Shown here: positions 54,661 to 63,866 of the stretch, piece by piece
Position numbering within the stretch: position 1 is the first letter of the stretch
How the letters are laid out: every line of letters begins with the position of its first letter
NCBI RefSeq assembly: GCF_000758545.1
Contig: NZ_CP009279.1
Span: forward strand, 5,270,001-5,334,000
Source of the DNA: Paenibacillus sp. FSL H7-0737
GTDB taxonomy: Bacteria; Bacillota; Bacilli; Paenibacillales; Paenibacillaceae
Direction: 5' to 3'
Length of the DNA stretch: 64,000 bases
Notes under the pieces: generated by a model
Databases searched by the model: none
Seen by the model: the letters and a program-made list of their open reading frames with translations, nothing else
Told to the model about the DNA's origin: nothing
Made by a program: the position numbers and the translations under genes

Positions 54661-55380
54661 CTATTGCTTGTTCTGCATGACATGTTCGGCAGCCTCACGC
54701 GCATAGTCACTGAAGGTGGACAATACGCTGTTGTACTCTTCAATATCTTGTACACGAATGCCCTCATGAAGCTCTTTCCAAATACTTTCCGGCAGGGAGG
54801 ATTTCAAGGAACCCATATCCATTTGAAAAAAGGTCTTCAGAACCTTTTCCTGTACCGGAGGGCCTTTAAACAATTTCAAATTTCCAAATGCATCGACCCC
54901 GATATAGGCTTCTTTTTTCGTTAGGGTCGATAGATCATTCACTTTTTGTTCCAGCCACAAATCTCCATCACTGCTGATGAAGCCGCTCCATGCAGGGTGT
55001 TCGTGAATTATCTTTTTAAGCTGAAGCGGGTTCTTTACACCTGGCAATGTCTGAACTTCTTCCCCAGATACATACGATATTTTTAAATGAACGGTTCTGC
55101 TGAGTCCGCTTTGAGCGATCGTCTGCAACAGTTGTTCGTTTTTTATGGTGCCCTTCTCTTTCTCCTCACCGCTGTCCACGCCTACTTTAAATACAGCTGC
55201 GGCCAACTCGCTTTCAGCACTATCCGTCCAACTAGAATCCGTCAGCAGTCCACTGATTTCCTCAGGTACCTGCATACTGCGCCATGCCAGTACAGTAAGA
55301 GCTAAACAAGCTGCCCCTACCCAAAGCGCCTTTTTCCAACGTCTCCATCGCTGCCAAAGTTGTTTTTTTATGCGCGACAC
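54661..55380 (-). CDS. bofC: BofC-like protein
   Basis: A 239-residue protein with an N-terminal membrane anchor (about residues 16-33) and a C-terminal BofC domain, recognised from VNDLSTLTKKEAYIGVDAFG and LKLFKGPP. BofC restrains SpoIVB signalling to sigma-K in the intermembrane space of the forespore. The start is GTG at 55380, with AAGGG six bases upstream; upstream codons lack a site. It lies next to ruv, as in B. subtilis. Confidence 0.87.
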   Translation of the reverse strand: MSRIKKQLWQRWRRWKKALWVGAACLALTVLAWRSMQVPEEISGLLTDSSWTDSAESELAAAVFKVGVDSGEEKEKGTIKNEQLLQTIAQSGLSRTVHLKISYVSGEEVQTLPGVKNPLQLKKIIHEHPAWSGFISSDGDLWLEQKVNDLSTLTKKEAYIGVDAFGNLKLFKGPPVQEKVLKTFFQMDMGSLKSSLPESIWKELHEGIRVQDIEEYNSVLSTFSDYAREAAEHVMQNKQ

Positions 55381-55496
55381 GTTAATCCCTTCATTCTGGT
55401 TTTTCCCTATTGTGACCTGAGAAGGGATCATTTATGCGCTTTTCTGTGAATAATCGCTATTTTATCCTAATTGCAAGGTTGACCTTGCAGTATCGT

Positions 55497-57623
55497 TCAA
55501 GCGTTAGGAATAACCGGTAGCTTCACATGGCTTGGATATTCACTATTATGGTAAACCGTCTGCAGCACTGTAATCGCCTCTGAATCTTCATACGGGTTAC
55601 CACCAGTATTCGTATTCGGGAAAGCAACGAATTTACTGGAAGAGGTAATCGAAAAACGAATTCGGTGTCCTACCGCAAATCTGTGAGCAATATTCGGCAT
55701 GAAAATATCGTATTCCTCCACTTGCCCTGGCGTGAGCAGTTCTGGTGCATCAAACCCATGACGATATTTAGCTCTGACAATATAGTTAGATAACCGGATA
55801 GAGTCTCCATGTTCATTCACATCACTAAGCGTAACTACCCAATCCGTATCCTTACCTGTGCTAGCGGCGTAGATGACAGCAGACAATTCGCCAGCAATAG
55901 TCAATTCTTCCGTCAACACCTCACTAGTGTACACAAGAATATCATTTCGGAGCTCATATTTCCGCAAATTTTCAGGCTCCCGCTCACCGCTATCATTCAT
56001 AGGATCATTTGGGTTATAGACATAAGTATCTTCTGGAGAGTGTTCCTCTGGCGCTGTGAGCAGCTTCCCGTCTCCTTGTCCTGAATTAGCACGGCCAGCA
56101 CTGGAAAGATAAAACGGCGTAGTTGTAGCTTCAACTGGTGTCCAATCCTCCGACGTTCTCCACTGATTCTCACCAACGACATAATAAGAGGCTCTAGGCT
56201 CCTGATCTATTCCGTTCGGAATGCCTTTGAGGAAGCGGTCGAACCAGCGCAGTACAGAAACATCATAATCATAGACGACTGCATCATTGCCGAAGCTTAC
56301 TCCCTCATAATCTCTGGCTCGGTTTGGCCCATGCTCCCATGCACCCAGACGGATTTTACGATTTGGCACATCATGTTCAGTCAGCATTCTCCAAGTCTCC
56401 GATACGCCAGGGCTGTCGCCATCATACCAGCCTGAGATCACATACATAGGGACCTGCACTTGATCCCCACGTTCCGTAAAGGTACAGTTTCTCCAGAAAT
56501 CATCATACTCCGGATGCTGGCTCCACAAATCCCATGGTCCTGATGCTTTGCCTATCATTTGCTGTGGAATCTCCTTAATCGGTCTCGCATCGACGGCCGC
56601 TTCTGGGTTCACCGTAATGCCCCCAAAAATATCAAAATCCGTCCGGGTACCCACAGATTGTGCAAGCGTCCAAGACAAGAGTGGCCAAGAGCAAAGCGTC
56701 CCACCCTTACGCGCTGTATCTACAAACGGTGAGCCAACATTCACTTCATCCACAACAGCCTTCAAATTAGGGTGCCCGCTGGTCGCCGCCGAGACAACCA
56801 CAAAGCCGAGATAGGACGCGCCCCACATTCCAACATTGCCATCTGACCAATCCTGCGCGATAATCCAATCGATCGTATCGTAGCCATCATCCCGTTCATT
56901 ATAAAAAGGGATCAATTCCCCCTCCGAATCCGCCCGACCTCTTACGTCCTGTGACACCACTGCATAACCTTTGTTAGCCCATCTCATAAAAATCTCTTTT
57001 TTCCCGTTACGGTCATAGCAGGTTCTCACAAGAATCGTCGGCAGCTTGGTTCCCGGCTGAATGCCCTCAGGAAGAAACACATCCGTAGCCAGTCTCACGC
57101 CATCACGCATCGGAATCAGATCCGTACCCAAATCATTTACACCATACTCTGGCTTGGACAAAAGGGGATCATCATAAACAACCAGAGGCGTCAGCTTCTC
57201 ATATCCTGCTTTAACAATCAGCTCGATGCCATACCGATTCGGCGTAAGAAAGGCAATAATCTCACCATCCAAGGTCACAATATCCAGTGCCGTCTCTTTT
57301 CGTAGCGCCCATACTTGTGAAGTAAGCTCACGGCCATCCAATACAGCCTGATACTGAATATGCTTTTGATAAAGATCACCATTACTTAGAACTATCTCAT
57401 CATTGACCCATTCTGCTTTAGCGTAAGCGTCCATGTGTTCGTGGATTTTTTGAAATGGAAGAACGGTCTTGAACTGGGTATCCAGCGCATTGTATTGCAT
57501 TTGTGTTCGTCTGCGTGGATCAACCTTAGCGAGCATAATTTGTTGTTCCGTAAAATGTATTTTCCCTGAATAAATGCCAGAACAGTAGAAGTTAAATGTA
57601 GTTGTGTTCAAGTATGTTGTCAT
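55497..57623 (-). CDS. CocE/NonD (S15 family) hydrolase
   Basis: A 708-residue alpha/beta hydrolase. The catalytic Ser270 lies in WGASYLG, the Asp in WYDGDSPG and the His in GAWEHGPNR. The C-terminal jelly-roll domain (about 500-700) is typical of X-Pro dipeptidyl peptidases and cocaine esterases. The first 160 or so residues form an additional domain I do not recognise. It lies 11 bases after an M19 dipeptidase gene, suggesting peptide or amide breakdown. No signal peptide. Confidence 0.85.
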   Translation of the reverse strand: MTTYLNTTTFNFYCSGIYSGKIHFTEQQIMLAKVDPRRRTQMQYNALDTQFKTVLPFQKIHEHMDAYAKAEWVNDEIVLSNGDLYQKHIQYQAVLDGRELTSQVWALRKETALDIVTLDGEIIAFLTPNRYGIELIVKAGYEKLTPLVVYDDPLLSKPEYGVNDLGTDLIPMRDGVRLATDVFLPEGIQPGTKLPTILVRTCYDRNGKKEIFMRWANKGYAVVSQDVRGRADSEGELIPFYNERDDGYDTIDWIIAQDWSDGNVGMWGASYLGFVVVSAATSGHPNLKAVVDEVNVGSPFVDTARKGGTLCSWPLLSWTLAQSVGTRTDFDIFGGITVNPEAAVDARPIKEIPQQMIGKASGPWDLWSQHPEYDDFWRNCTFTERGDQVQVPMYVISGWYDGDSPGVSETWRMLTEHDVPNRKIRLGAWEHGPNRARDYEGVSFGNDAVVYDYDVSVLRWFDRFLKGIPNGIDQEPRASYYVVGENQWRTSEDWTPVEATTTPFYLSSAGRANSGQGDGKLLTAPEEHSPEDTYVYNPNDPMNDSGEREPENLRKYELRNDILVYTSEVLTEELTIAGELSAVIYAASTGKDTDWVVTLSDVNEHGDSIRLSNYIVRAKYRHGFDAPELLTPGQVEEYDIFMPNIAHRFAVGHRIRFSITSSSKFVAFPNTNTGGNPYEDSEAITVLQTVYHNSEYPSHVKLPVIPNA

Positions 57624-57634
57624 CTATTTATCCC

Positions 57635-58798
57635 CTATCCCCAAATTTCTTCAAACACGCGCATCCAGTTGCCACCCATAATCTTTGCAATATCCTCATC
57701 CTTATAACCGCGAGCCACTAGACCTCTAGTAAAGTTGATAAAATAGCTATATTTTTCAAGCCCAGCAACGGTTTCAGTAGAAGGTCCGTCTCCTTTGGCA
57801 AATCCTAGCTTAGGTGCAATATGTTCTTTAAAATAAACCAATGACCAGAGCACATCGCTCATCGGCCAATCCGTTCCAATCCCGACATGATCCACGCCTA
57901 CAAGCCGAATCACATATTCGATATGATCCAGCACATGATCAATGGTCGTATGGTTAGGATCTTCATGAACAAACCACGGCATAGCAAAAATACCGATGAC
58001 TCCACCCGTCTTCGCTATCGCGATAATCTCTTCATCACTTTTACAGCGCATATGTGGATAGATAGCCTCTACACCCGTGTGTGAAGCAATGACCGGAGTC
58101 TTAGAATACTGACAAGCATCGAGCGTGGTCTGTTTTCCACAATGTCCCGTATCTACAATGATCCCGAGCTTGTTCAAACGCTCAATGAATCTTTTTCCAT
58201 AATTCGTAATCCCAGCGTTCGACTGTTCTGCACAACCTGCACCGACCTGATTCTGATTGTTATAAGTTAATTGTAAAATTCTTAAGCCAAAATTATGTAA
58301 CACATCTAATAGGTCCAGATTAGTACCTAGGCCATCCGTTTCTTGAGCTGTGATAATACCCGCCTTATGGCCATTACGCTTGGCTGCACGTATATCCTCT
58401 GCGGTTAAAGCTTTAACTAACCAATCTGCGGAGTCAAACTGAAGCTGAACTTCAGCCATGCTATTGATCATGCTTTCTAAGGACTCTAAATGAAGTTCCC
58501 GGTTACCCGCGGTAATTCCCGATTTATACCATTCACTTTTATACTCGGGGATCTCACCGCTGGCCGACAGCTTTGTGATCATTTTTGCTGGCATGCTGCT
58601 ATATATCATCGGCTCATCTTTATAGGGCTCACACAGCTCTTTTATTTTTTTAGACACAGACTCTGGAATTGCGTTTGGAGATAAGGGACCTTGAAATAGC
58701 AAATCAATATTAATGTTCTGCTCATGCAAATGTACGGCCCGCTCTTCGTCTTGCTCCGTCAACTTGAAATCATACAAACCTTCATATGTGCTCATCAT
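57635..58798 (-). CDS. M19 family dipeptidase, variant metal site
   Basis: 387 residues of the renal (membrane) dipeptidase family. The bridging Glu153 (TAQETDG) and the two later His (H219 in IIVDTGHC, H240 in IASHTGVEA) match the binuclear zinc site. The first ligand motif, normally H-x-D, reads N30-I31-D32. No signal peptide is seen. AAGGAG precedes the ATG. It sits between the S15 hydrolase and the ornithine-cyclodeaminase-like gene with 11-base gaps on both sides, so it is one transcript. Confidence 0.87.
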   Translation of the reverse strand: MMSTYEGLYDFKLTEQDEERAVHLHEQNINIDLLFQGPLSPNAIPESVSKKIKELCEPYKDEPMIYSSMPAKMITKLSASGEIPEYKSEWYKSGITAGNRELHLESLESMINSMAEVQLQFDSADWLVKALTAEDIRAAKRNGHKAGIITAQETDGLGTNLDLLDVLHNFGLRILQLTYNNQNQVGAGCAEQSNAGITNYGKRFIERLNKLGIIVDTGHCGKQTTLDACQYSKTPVIASHTGVEAIYPHMRCKSDEEIIAIAKTGGVIGIFAMPWFVHEDPNHTTIDHVLDHIEYVIRLVGVDHVGIGTDWPMSDVLWSLVYFKEHIAPKLGFAKGDGPSTETVAGLEKYSYFINFTRGLVARGYKDEDIAKIMGGNWMRVFEEIWG

Positions 58799-58809
58799 GT
58801 GGTCGCTCC

Positions 58810-59784
58810 TTAGAATGCAATTTCAATGCCTTTTTGTAATTTAACAGCTTCATTATAAATGAAGTTGGCTGCTGCTAAATCCTCTATTGCAAGTCCTAGT
58901 CCTTTAAAAAGAGTGATCTCATCAGCTGTAGCTCTGCCCTCAATATTCCCGCTGATCAGTTCACCGATTTCACCGATAATATGGCCTGAAGTAATCACGC
59001 CTTCGTTCAGCGCAATTAAATAATCCCCAGATTCATTATGCGCGGATTCCAATCGGTCTACATATAACTTAGCTAACCGTACGGTCTCCGAATCCAGCTC
59101 ACGATCCGCTGCTCTACAGGCTCCAACCGCATTGATATGTACTCCAGGCTTCAGCCATTCTCCTTTGAGCACAGGCTCTGTAGATGCCGTTACGGTACAA
59201 ATGATATCTGCTGGATTAACTGCCTCTTGAATAGACTCAGCCACAAGGATTTCCACACCATATTTACGGCTCATTTCTGATTGGAAATCTCTTGCCTTTG
59301 CAAGTGTTCTACTCCAAACTCTGACCTCACGAATCGATCGAACCAGTAGCATCGCTTCCAGATGACTTTTGGCTTGCTCGCCGGTACCTAGAATGGCAAG
59401 TACCTCTGCATCTTCTCTAGCCAGATTACGAGTGGCTACTGCGCTAACAGCTGCTGTGCGAATTGCGGTAATCTTCTGTCCATCTACTACAGCTTTCAGA
59501 ACACCGGTAGAAGAATCGAATAACGTAACAAGCCCTTGATGGGAAGGTAAACCTGAGCCATGGTTGCTTGGAAACACACTGATGATTTTGGCACCTGCTA
59601 CTTCTTCACTCTGCAAAAAGCCCGGCATTAAGCCAATCAGATTGCCTTGGTGCAGCGGGAGTACTTGTCTTAAGCTCTGTATGGCTTGTCCTGCGGACAA
59701 GTCCTTCAAAACGGATTCCATCACTGTGATGCAAGACTCCATTGCTAATAGCTCAGCCACTTCATTTTGATTAATAACTAGCAT
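58810..59784 (-). CDS. ornithine cyclodeaminase/mu-crystallin family protein
   Basis: A 324-residue NAD(P)-binding protein. It has a Rossmann motif (LAILGTGEQAKSHLEAM, about residues 123-140), the family QKITAIRTAAVSAVATRNL segment and AVGACRAADRELDSE. Members are ornithine cyclodeaminases, alanine dehydrogenases or ketimine reductases, and the substrate cannot be fixed. ATG 59784 has AAAGGAGG upstream. First gene of the three-gene operon with the dipeptidase and hydrolase. Confidence 0.88.
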   Translation of the reverse strand: MLVINQNEVAELLAMESCITVMESVLKDLSAGQAIQSLRQVLPLHQGNLIGLMPGFLQSEEVAGAKIISVFPSNHGSGLPSHQGLVTLFDSSTGVLKAVVDGQKITAIRTAAVSAVATRNLAREDAEVLAILGTGEQAKSHLEAMLLVRSIREVRVWSRTLAKARDFQSEMSRKYGVEILVAESIQEAVNPADIICTVTASTEPVLKGEWLKPGVHINAVGACRAADRELDSETVRLAKLYVDRLESAHNESGDYLIALNEGVITSGHIIGEIGELISGNIEGRATADEITLFKGLGLAIEDLAAANFIYNEAVKLQKGIEIAF

Positions 59785-59962
59785 AAGACAAACCTCCTTT
59801 ACTTCATTGTGGCAACAAATGTGGGAACGCAAAATTATTCTTTATATCATAACTTATACGCTTTAAATATTCATGTATAAAGCTGGAAATCAGCAATTTG
59901 TCTTACCACGGGCTATTAGCTATACTTAATATAGTTCATATTCTATTTTAAGGAGCTGACGA

Positions 59963-60904
59963 TTGATTATGTCTAGTAAAATAACTTTAGGTAGAACAAA
60001 TTTGCAGGTACTCCCTCTCGGACTGGGTGCCAATGCTGTTGGTGGGCATAATTTATTTCCCGGCTTAAATGATGAGACTGGTAAAGACATCGTTCGCAAC
60101 GCTCTTGACCATGGGATCAATTTCATTGATACCGCCTTTATCTATGGTCCAGGTAGATCCGAGGAACTTATTGGAGAAGTGCTGAGAGAAAGAGGCGGCC
60201 GTGACAATGTGGTTATTGCTACTAAGGGCGCTCACAAGATTACTGGCGATAAGGTTACGATCGACAACTCTCCAGCTTTTCTAAGACAGTCTGTGGAAGA
60301 CAGCTTGAAACGCCTCCGGACCGATTATATCGATCTTTACTATATTCATTTCCCTGATGAAAGCACTCCTAAGGATGAAGCTGTTGGCGAGCTTAAGAAG
60401 CTGAAGGATGAAGGAAAGATCAAAGCGATTGGGGTCTCCAACTTCTCCATTGAACAGCTGAGAGAAGCTAACAAGGACGGGCATGTGGATGTTCTCCAAT
60501 CCCATTACAACCTGCTGCACCGTGATGCAGAAAAAGAACTGTTCCCTTACACGCAGGAGCTTGGCATTTCTTTCGTTCCTTACTTCCCACTCGCGTCCGG
60601 CCTTCTTGGCGGCAAGTATAAGCAAGGCGATACGTTCAGCGACAATAGAAAGAACAACCCAATGTTTCAAGGAGCGACCTTTGCCAAAAACCTGGAGAAG
60701 GTGGACAAGGTTCGCCAAATTGCCGATGCCAAAGGTGTTGAAGTCGCACATGTGGTGCTAGCCTGGTATTTGACCGTACCTTCCATCGACGCACTTATTC
60801 CCGGAGCTAAACGTCCGGAACAGATCGTATCAAATCTCCAGACTCTGAAAGTTCAGCTGACACCAGATGAGATCAAAGCGATTGATTCAATCTTTAAGGC
60901 GTAA
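59963..60904 (+). CDS. aldo/keto reductase
   Basis: A 313-residue NADPH-dependent TIM-barrel oxidoreductase. The tetrad is Asp in NFIDTAFIYG, Tyr in the same motif, Lys in VIATKGA and His in YYIHFPDE. GVSNFSIEQLREA is the family signature. The start is uncertain: TTG 59963 is 7 bases from AGGAG, ATG 59969 is 13 bases away. It is in line with, but separately terminated from, fabV. Confidence 0.9.
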   Translation: MIMSSKITLGRTNLQVLPLGLGANAVGGHNLFPGLNDETGKDIVRNALDHGINFIDTAFIYGPGRSEELIGEVLRERGGRDNVVIATKGAHKITGDKVTIDNSPAFLRQSVEDSLKRLRTDYIDLYYIHFPDESTPKDEAVGELKKLKDEGKIKAIGVSNFSIEQLREANKDGHVDVLQSHYNLLHRDAEKELFPYTQELGISFVPYFPLASGLLGGKYKQGDTFSDNRKNNPMFQGATFAKNLEKVDKVRQIADAKGVEVAHVVLAWYLTVPSIDALIPGAKRPEQIVSNLQTLKVQLTPDEIKAIDSIFKA

Positions 60905-60920
60905 TAGCGCCTTATAATGT

Positions 60921-60972
60921 AAAGGGGGTTGTCCTTGAAGTCATGAAATGGCTACTGGGGCAGCCCCTTTTC
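60921..60972 (+). terminator. long-hairpin terminator after the aldo/keto reductase
   Basis: Long imperfect hairpin starting AAAGGGGGTTGTCC and ending GGGGCAGCCCCTTTT. It resembles the element at 62404-62458. The stretch to 61089 shows nothing else. Confidence 0.75.
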
Positions 60973-61089
60973 TAAGGAATAGCGTCACTGGAGTCCGCAA
61001 GCCTTAATAAATGAGCAAGACTCGATAGCGCAGCTAGCCAACAAACAAAAATACAGGGCAGCGGATTCTTATCGAATATCCTAAATTCT

Positions 61090-61118
61090 TTGTATTAGTA
61101 AATATTGTTTGCTATACT
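61090..61118 (+). promoter_or_regulatory. promoter of fabV
   Basis: TTGTAT (61090-61095), 17-base spacer, TATACT (61113-61118), about 50 bases before the fabV start. Confidence 0.7.
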
Positions 61119-61168
61119 TTCTCTGTGTATCAGTAGACTTAAATTTTTATACAAAGGGGAATTCCTTG

Positions 61169-62359
61169 ATGATTATTCAACCTAAAACACGCGGATTTAT
61201 ATGCACAACAGCCCATCCAGAGGGATGCGCCAAACAAATAGAACAACAAATTGAATATGTAAAAGCACAAAAGAAAATTGAGGGACCTGCGAATGTACTT
61301 GTCATCGGTGCCTCTACCGGATACGGACTGGCTTCTAGAATTTCAGCTGCTTTTGGTGCTGGCGCCAATACCATTGGTGTGTTCTTCGATAAGGCTGCGG
61401 AAGGTCAGCGCACCGCATCTGCAGGCTGGTACAACTCCGCTGCCTTTGAACAACAAGCAGCAGAGCTTGGACTTAAATCACACAGCATAGTTGGCGATGC
61501 CTTCTCTGATGCGATTAAAGAGAAGACCATTGCACTGATTAAAGCTGAATATGGCACCATCGATTTAGTTATTTATAGTGTCGCTTCACCTCGTCGTACC
61601 CATCCGGTAACAGGAGAAACCTTCTCCTCCGTTATTAAACCGGTGGGAACAGCTTATTCGAATAAAACTTTGAACTTCCATACAGGCGAAGTAACCATGA
61701 CCACCATTGAGCCTGCTAATGAAGAGGAAGTACGTCAGACCATCGCTGTAATGGGAGGCGAAGACTGGAGAATGTGGATCGATCAGCTTCAAGCAGCTGA
61801 TGTCCTTGCAGATGGTGCTACTACCGTTGCTTACTCCTACATCGGGCCTGAAATCACTCACCCTATCTATCGGGACGGAACAATTGGCCAAGCCAAGCAC
61901 GATCTGGAACAGACTGCGATCCAAATGAATGACCTTCTTTCATCAAAAGGCGGACGTGCCTTTGTATCCGTTAATAAGGCGCTCGTAACTCAGTCCAGCT
62001 CAGCTATTCCTGTAGTACCCCTTTATATCTCTGCACTTTATGAAGTGATGAAGGAAAAAGGCCTGCACGAGAACTGTATTGAACAAATGTATCGCTTGTT
62101 CTCTGAGCACCTATACGGTGAAGGCAAGGCTACTGCTGACGGAAGCTGCTTGATCCGCATTGACGACTGGGAAATGCGTGAGGATGTCCAGACAGAGGTT
62201 ATGAAACGTTGGGACGAGCTGACAACTGATAATGCAGGTGAGCTGGCTGATCTTGAAGGCTACCGCCAAGATTTCTTCAATCTGTTTGGCTTTAGAACAG
62301 ATGGCGTAGACTACGAAGCAGATATTGATCCTAATGTCGACATTCCGAATATGTATTAA
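61169..62359 (+). CDS. fabV: enoyl-ACP/trans-2-enoyl-CoA reductase FabV
   Basis: A 396-residue NAD(P)H-dependent reductase of the FabV/TER family that saturates the enoyl double bond in fatty-acid synthesis. Cofactor motif GASTGYG (residues 47-53) and the Y-x8-K catalytic pair Y234/K243 (YRDGTIGQAK) are present, as is the YSVASPRR segment. ATG 61169 has AAGGGGA 8 bases upstream. FabV enzymes are commonly triclosan-resistant, so it may protect or replace FabI; another copy is not visible here. Confidence 0.95.
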   Translation: MIIQPKTRGFICTTAHPEGCAKQIEQQIEYVKAQKKIEGPANVLVIGASTGYGLASRISAAFGAGANTIGVFFDKAAEGQRTASAGWYNSAAFEQQAAELGLKSHSIVGDAFSDAIKEKTIALIKAEYGTIDLVIYSVASPRRTHPVTGETFSSVIKPVGTAYSNKTLNFHTGEVTMTTIEPANEEEVRQTIAVMGGEDWRMWIDQLQAADVLADGATTVAYSYIGPEITHPIYRDGTIGQAKHDLEQTAIQMNDLLSSKGGRAFVSVNKALVTQSSSAIPVVPLYISALYEVMKEKGLHENCIEQMYRLFSEHLYGEGKATADGSCLIRIDDWEMREDVQTEVMKRWDELTTDNAGELADLEGYRQDFFNLFGFRTDGVDYEADIDPNVDIPNMY

Positions 62360-62403
62360 AATGATTCTGAATACATCCATATGCTAATTCTGGATGTATA
62401 AAC

Positions 62404-62458
62404 AAAGAGGTTGTCTGCAAAAGTAGTGAAGTCTACTGATGTGGCGGCCTCTTTTTTG
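62404..62458 (+). terminator. long-hairpin terminator after fabV
   Basis: AAAGAGGTTGTC at the left arm and GGCGGCCTCTTT at the right, with inner AGTAG/CTACT, followed by TTTT. Confidence 0.8.
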
Positions 62459-62576
62459 TACTTTGCTTACAACCTACCTATACGTCGTAGGGCATATTGG
62501 CTTAGCCTCCCACTTTGTGATATGGTTTGATAGAATACTGCAAGTTCTAACTTACATTCTAAGGAGTGAATCACTC

Positions 62577-63497
62577 ATGGTTAAGAAAATTAGTGTAGCG
62601 AATGGTGTACTTGACGTATCCCAAATTTCGCTGGGCTGTATGCGGATTGCGGATTTGTCTGCAAAAGAGGCTGATACACATGTACATAGTGCGTTGGAGC
62701 TCGGAATAGACTTCTTTGATCATGCCGACATTTATGCGGACGGCAAAGCTGAAGAAGTATTCGCAGGGGTACTTCAGAACAATCCTGGTATGCGTGATAA
62801 AATGCTGATCCAAACCAAATGCGGAATCCGCAAGGGCTATTTTGATTTTTCCAAAGAGCATATCCTACAATCCGTAGAGGGTAGCCTAAAACGCTTGAAG
62901 ACCGATTATATCGATGTGCTCTTGCTTCACCGTCCTGACACGCTGTTCGAGCCGGAAGAAGTGGCTGAGGCTTTTGACATTCTGGAGAGCAAGGGATTGG
63001 TCAAGCATTTTGGTGTCAGCAACCAGAACCCGTTACAAATCGAGCTACTTAAGAAAAATGTAAAGCAACCGCTGCTGTTCAACCAGCTGCAATTGAGCAT
63101 TATGTTTACGGGGATGATTGATACAGGCTTTAATGTGAATATGACCAACTCCGGTTCGGTTGTCCATGACGGCGGGATCTTAGAGTACAGCCGTCTACAC
63201 GACATGACCATTCAGCCATGGTCACCTTTCCAATATGGGTTCTTTGAAGGTGTATTCTTGGACAACGACAAGTTCCCTGAATTGAACGAGGTCATTAACC
63301 GCTTAGCAGCTGAAAAAGAGGTTACCAATACCGCTATTGCCATTGCCTGGATTCTAAGACATCCGGCAAATATGCAGCCTGTTGTAGGTACAACCAATAC
63401 GCAGCGATTGCGGGATATTGCCAAAGCATCCGATATTACACTCACCAGACCAGAATGGTATGAAATTTACCGCGCTGCGGGTAATATCCTTCCATAA
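62577..63497 (+). CDS. aldo/keto reductase (YdhF type)
   Basis: 306 residues. The Asp/Tyr pair lies in FFDHADIYADG, Lys in LIQTKCGI and His in VLLLHRPD. FGVSNQNPLQIELLKKN, IQPWSPFQYG and the end VGTTNTQRLRDIAKASDI fit the YdhF/AKR group that reduces carbonyls with NADPH. ATG 62577 has AAGGAGTGA upstream. An in-frame upstream extension has no ribosome site. Confidence 0.9.
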   Translation: MVKKISVANGVLDVSQISLGCMRIADLSAKEADTHVHSALELGIDFFDHADIYADGKAEEVFAGVLQNNPGMRDKMLIQTKCGIRKGYFDFSKEHILQSVEGSLKRLKTDYIDVLLLHRPDTLFEPEEVAEAFDILESKGLVKHFGVSNQNPLQIELLKKNVKQPLLFNQLQLSIMFTGMIDTGFNVNMTNSGSVVHDGGILEYSRLHDMTIQPWSPFQYGFFEGVFLDNDKFPELNEVINRLAAEKEVTNTAIAIAWILRHPANMQPVVGTTNTQRLRDIAKASDITLTRPEWYEIYRAAGNILP

Positions 63498-63503
63498 ATA
63501 TCA

Positions 63504-63547
63504 AAAGCCACGAAGTACGCTAATATCGTACTTTGTGGCTTTTTTTG
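63504..63547 (+). terminator. terminator after the second aldo/keto reductase
   Basis: Hairpin AAAGCCACgAAGTACG/CGTACTTtGTGGCTTT followed by a T run. Confidence 0.92.
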
Positions 63548-63582
63548 TGACTATAATTGAAACCGTATAACTCTTATAAAAA

Positions 63583-63610
63583 AAGAAACGGCATCTCTGC
63601 CGTTTCTTTT
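63583..63610 (-). terminator. terminator of the tRNA operon
   Basis: Minus-strand hairpin AAAGAAACGGCA/TGCCGTTTCTTT followed by T, directly after the tRNA-Lys gene. Confidence 0.85.
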
Positions 63611-63615
63611 AAGGA

Positions 63616-63688
63616 TGGACTCTCAGGGGCTCGAACCCTGGACAAATAGATTAAGAGTCTACTGCTCTACCAACTGAGCTAAGAGTCC
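63616..63688 (-). tRNA. tRNA-Lys (anticodon CTT)
   Basis: Cloverleaf on the minus strand: acceptor GGACTCT/AGAGTCC, D-arm GCTC...GAGC, anticodon loop CTCTTAA (CTT), T-arm CAGGG-TTCGAGC-CCCTG. CCA is not encoded. Confidence 0.95.
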
Positions 63689-63768
63689 ACAATATAATGA
63701 TTTACCTTACTATACTTGAAAAGCAAAAGCCCTTAGCTTAACGCATAAGAGCTTCGCTTGCTAATTGA

Positions 63769-63847
63769 TACCGGCGAGAGGACTCGAACCTCCACGGTTT
63801 CCCTCTCGATTTTGAGTCGAGCGCGTCTGCCATTCCGCCACGCCGGC
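63769..63847 (-). tRNA. tRNA-Leu (anticodon CAA)
   Basis: Acceptor GCCGGCG/CGCCGGT (G-U end pair), anticodon stem CTCGA/TCGAG with loop CTCAAAA (CAA), a class II variable region and T-loop TTCGAGT. CCA is not encoded. The variable arm is rather short. Confidence 0.93.
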
Positions 63848-63866
63848 AAAGTATGAAGTTAAAATA

